64,000 nucleotides of DNA, from NCBI GenBank assembly GCA_013180625.2, contig SNVD02010220.1, forward strand, positions 62,001 to 126,000, in the 5' to 3' direction. Shown one piece after another: positions 63,050 through 64,000 of the stretch; the stretch's first letter is position 1, and each line of letters begins with the position of its first letter. The notes under the pieces were generated by a model that had not been told where the DNA came from, made no database searches, and saw only the letters and a list, made by a program, of their open reading frames with translations. The translations under genes were made by a program, and so were the position numbers. The DNA is from Boswellia sacra. Its lineage: Eukaryota > Streptophyta > Magnoliopsida > Sapindales > Burseraceae.

Positions 63050-63816
63050 AACGGTCATCGCGGATCTACATAGGGACTTAGGGGGGCCTAGGTCCCTTCA
63101 AAATTTAAAAATTTTGTCCTAGTCCCCTTATTTTATATAGTCACTTTTATATCCTTTTACTAAAAAACTTAATTAATTTCAAGTTTTACATCATCTTTTC
63201 ATTTTCTTAACTCTTTTGCATATAAAAGACTTTCATCCAAGCAACAATATAAGTTTATATAATAATTTAATTGAATTTTACTATTTTATTCATTTAAGAA
63301 TTTTAGATTTTTTAATTCTTATTTATTTAGTTTGACATAAATTATATGTTTCTCTTTATGTTTTCTTTTATAGTCTTAAAAAATTAATTGATTTTTACTA
63401 GAAGAGCATAAATTTGAAAATCTTGATGAATGATAATTGCTAAATCTTTTTTATAATTTTTAATAAAATTAAATATCATAAAAAATTATGTGTTATATTT
63501 TTATTTTATTTCATTTATTTGTAGTTTTTTTGAACAAAACATAATATATTATAAAATAATCTTCTTCGAACAATTACAAACAAAAGTTTTGAAAGAAAAT
63601 CTACTTTTTTGATGAGATCAAGTTCAAAGAAAATTAACACTATTTATAAATTATAATTTTGAACCGTTACAATTCTAATGTCCCATTATCTTAATATACT
63701 TTTATTAGTTTTTTTTATTAATTCTCTTACATTAAGTCTTATCAAGTAAATTATAAATGTTAAAATACATAAGGTGCCCCCTCTCCCACAAACTTCTGGG
63801 TCTGCCACCGACAGTC
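63050..63816. mobile_element. hAT-like non-autonomous element D2
   Basis: Left end GCGGATCTACATAGGGAC followed by TTAGGGGGGCC; right end GGTGCCCCCTCTCCC then GGGTCTGCCACCGACAG. The two ends are imperfect inverted repeats of the GGCGGATC type. The 0.77-kb AT-rich interior matches D1 (36755-38760). The target duplication is not clear. Confidence 0.6.
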
Positions 63817-64000
63817 ATGATATCTAGGTGTTACAAGTACGTTAGAAGTGTTGCATCTTGTGTATCTTACTTATAAAAGAAATCACTTATCTTATATTGT
63901 TTATTTTATTTCAATTATCTTGGGATTAAATAATTTTCAACTATCAGCATTATTTAAAGTCAATGATGCATGCTAAATTATATTGAGTACTACGAAAATA

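Overview
The window looks like nuclear DNA of a eudicot, probably woody. It is AT-rich, its genes have introns, it is packed with plant LTR retrotransposons (Ty1/copia and Ty3/gypsy with tRNA-iMet primer sites), MULEs and hAT elements, and it holds a plant terpene synthase family with the usual seven-exon structure. I cannot name the species.

The organising theme is a decaying TPS-b terpene synthase cluster. One copy is almost complete (26093-28751, plus strand, seven exons, plastid-type N-terminus, RR(x)8W, RDR, DDxxD and NDxxTxxxE motifs). Its only visible lesion is TGG to TAG in the first codon of exon 6. That change also creates a CAGTAG tandem acceptor that could splice the stop out. Around it lie fragments: an orphan promoter fused to a TPS 3' flank (7.2-7.7 kb), a promoter plus exon 5/6 scraps split by a solo LTR (18.3-19.7 kb), an exon 5-7 fragment (20.7-21.5 kb), another orphan promoter (35.8 kb), and an 11.3-kb pseudogene (41299-52585) with a gypsy element in exon 1, a 2.2-kb LTR-like repeat in exon 2 and a hAT element in exon 6.

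Layout. 0.1-5.4 kb: possible exon of an unrelated gene, then a decayed minus-strand copia element. 5.8-7.7 kb: duplicated TPS upstream region and deletion scar. 7.7-13.9 kb: large non-autonomous DNA element with ACACGA/CGTGTC-rich ends and a nested LTR-like repeat. 13.9-18.6 kb: block R1. 18.6-22.7 kb: two TPS pseudogene fragments. 22.7-26 kb: small hAT, second copy of the upstream region, promoter. 26-28.8 kb: TPS gene. 29.5-36 kb: block R2, a paralogue of R1 that received a MULE and a hAT; R1 preserves their empty sites. 36.7-39.4 kb: hAT-like element split by an LTR-like insertion, then a ribosomal protein uL2/RPL8 gene fragment. 41.3-52.6 kb: TE-riddled TPS pseudogene. 52.6-55.1 kb: MITE and MULE. 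55.2-62.5 kb: copia element with a target-site duplication, a rearranged 5' end and an insertion before RNase H. 63-63.8 kb: hAT-like remnant.

No CRISPR, operon or bacterial feature is present, and I found no confident tRNA or rRNA gene. Comparisons between copies were made by eye, so boundaries carry a few bases of uncertainty unless a target-site duplication is given.
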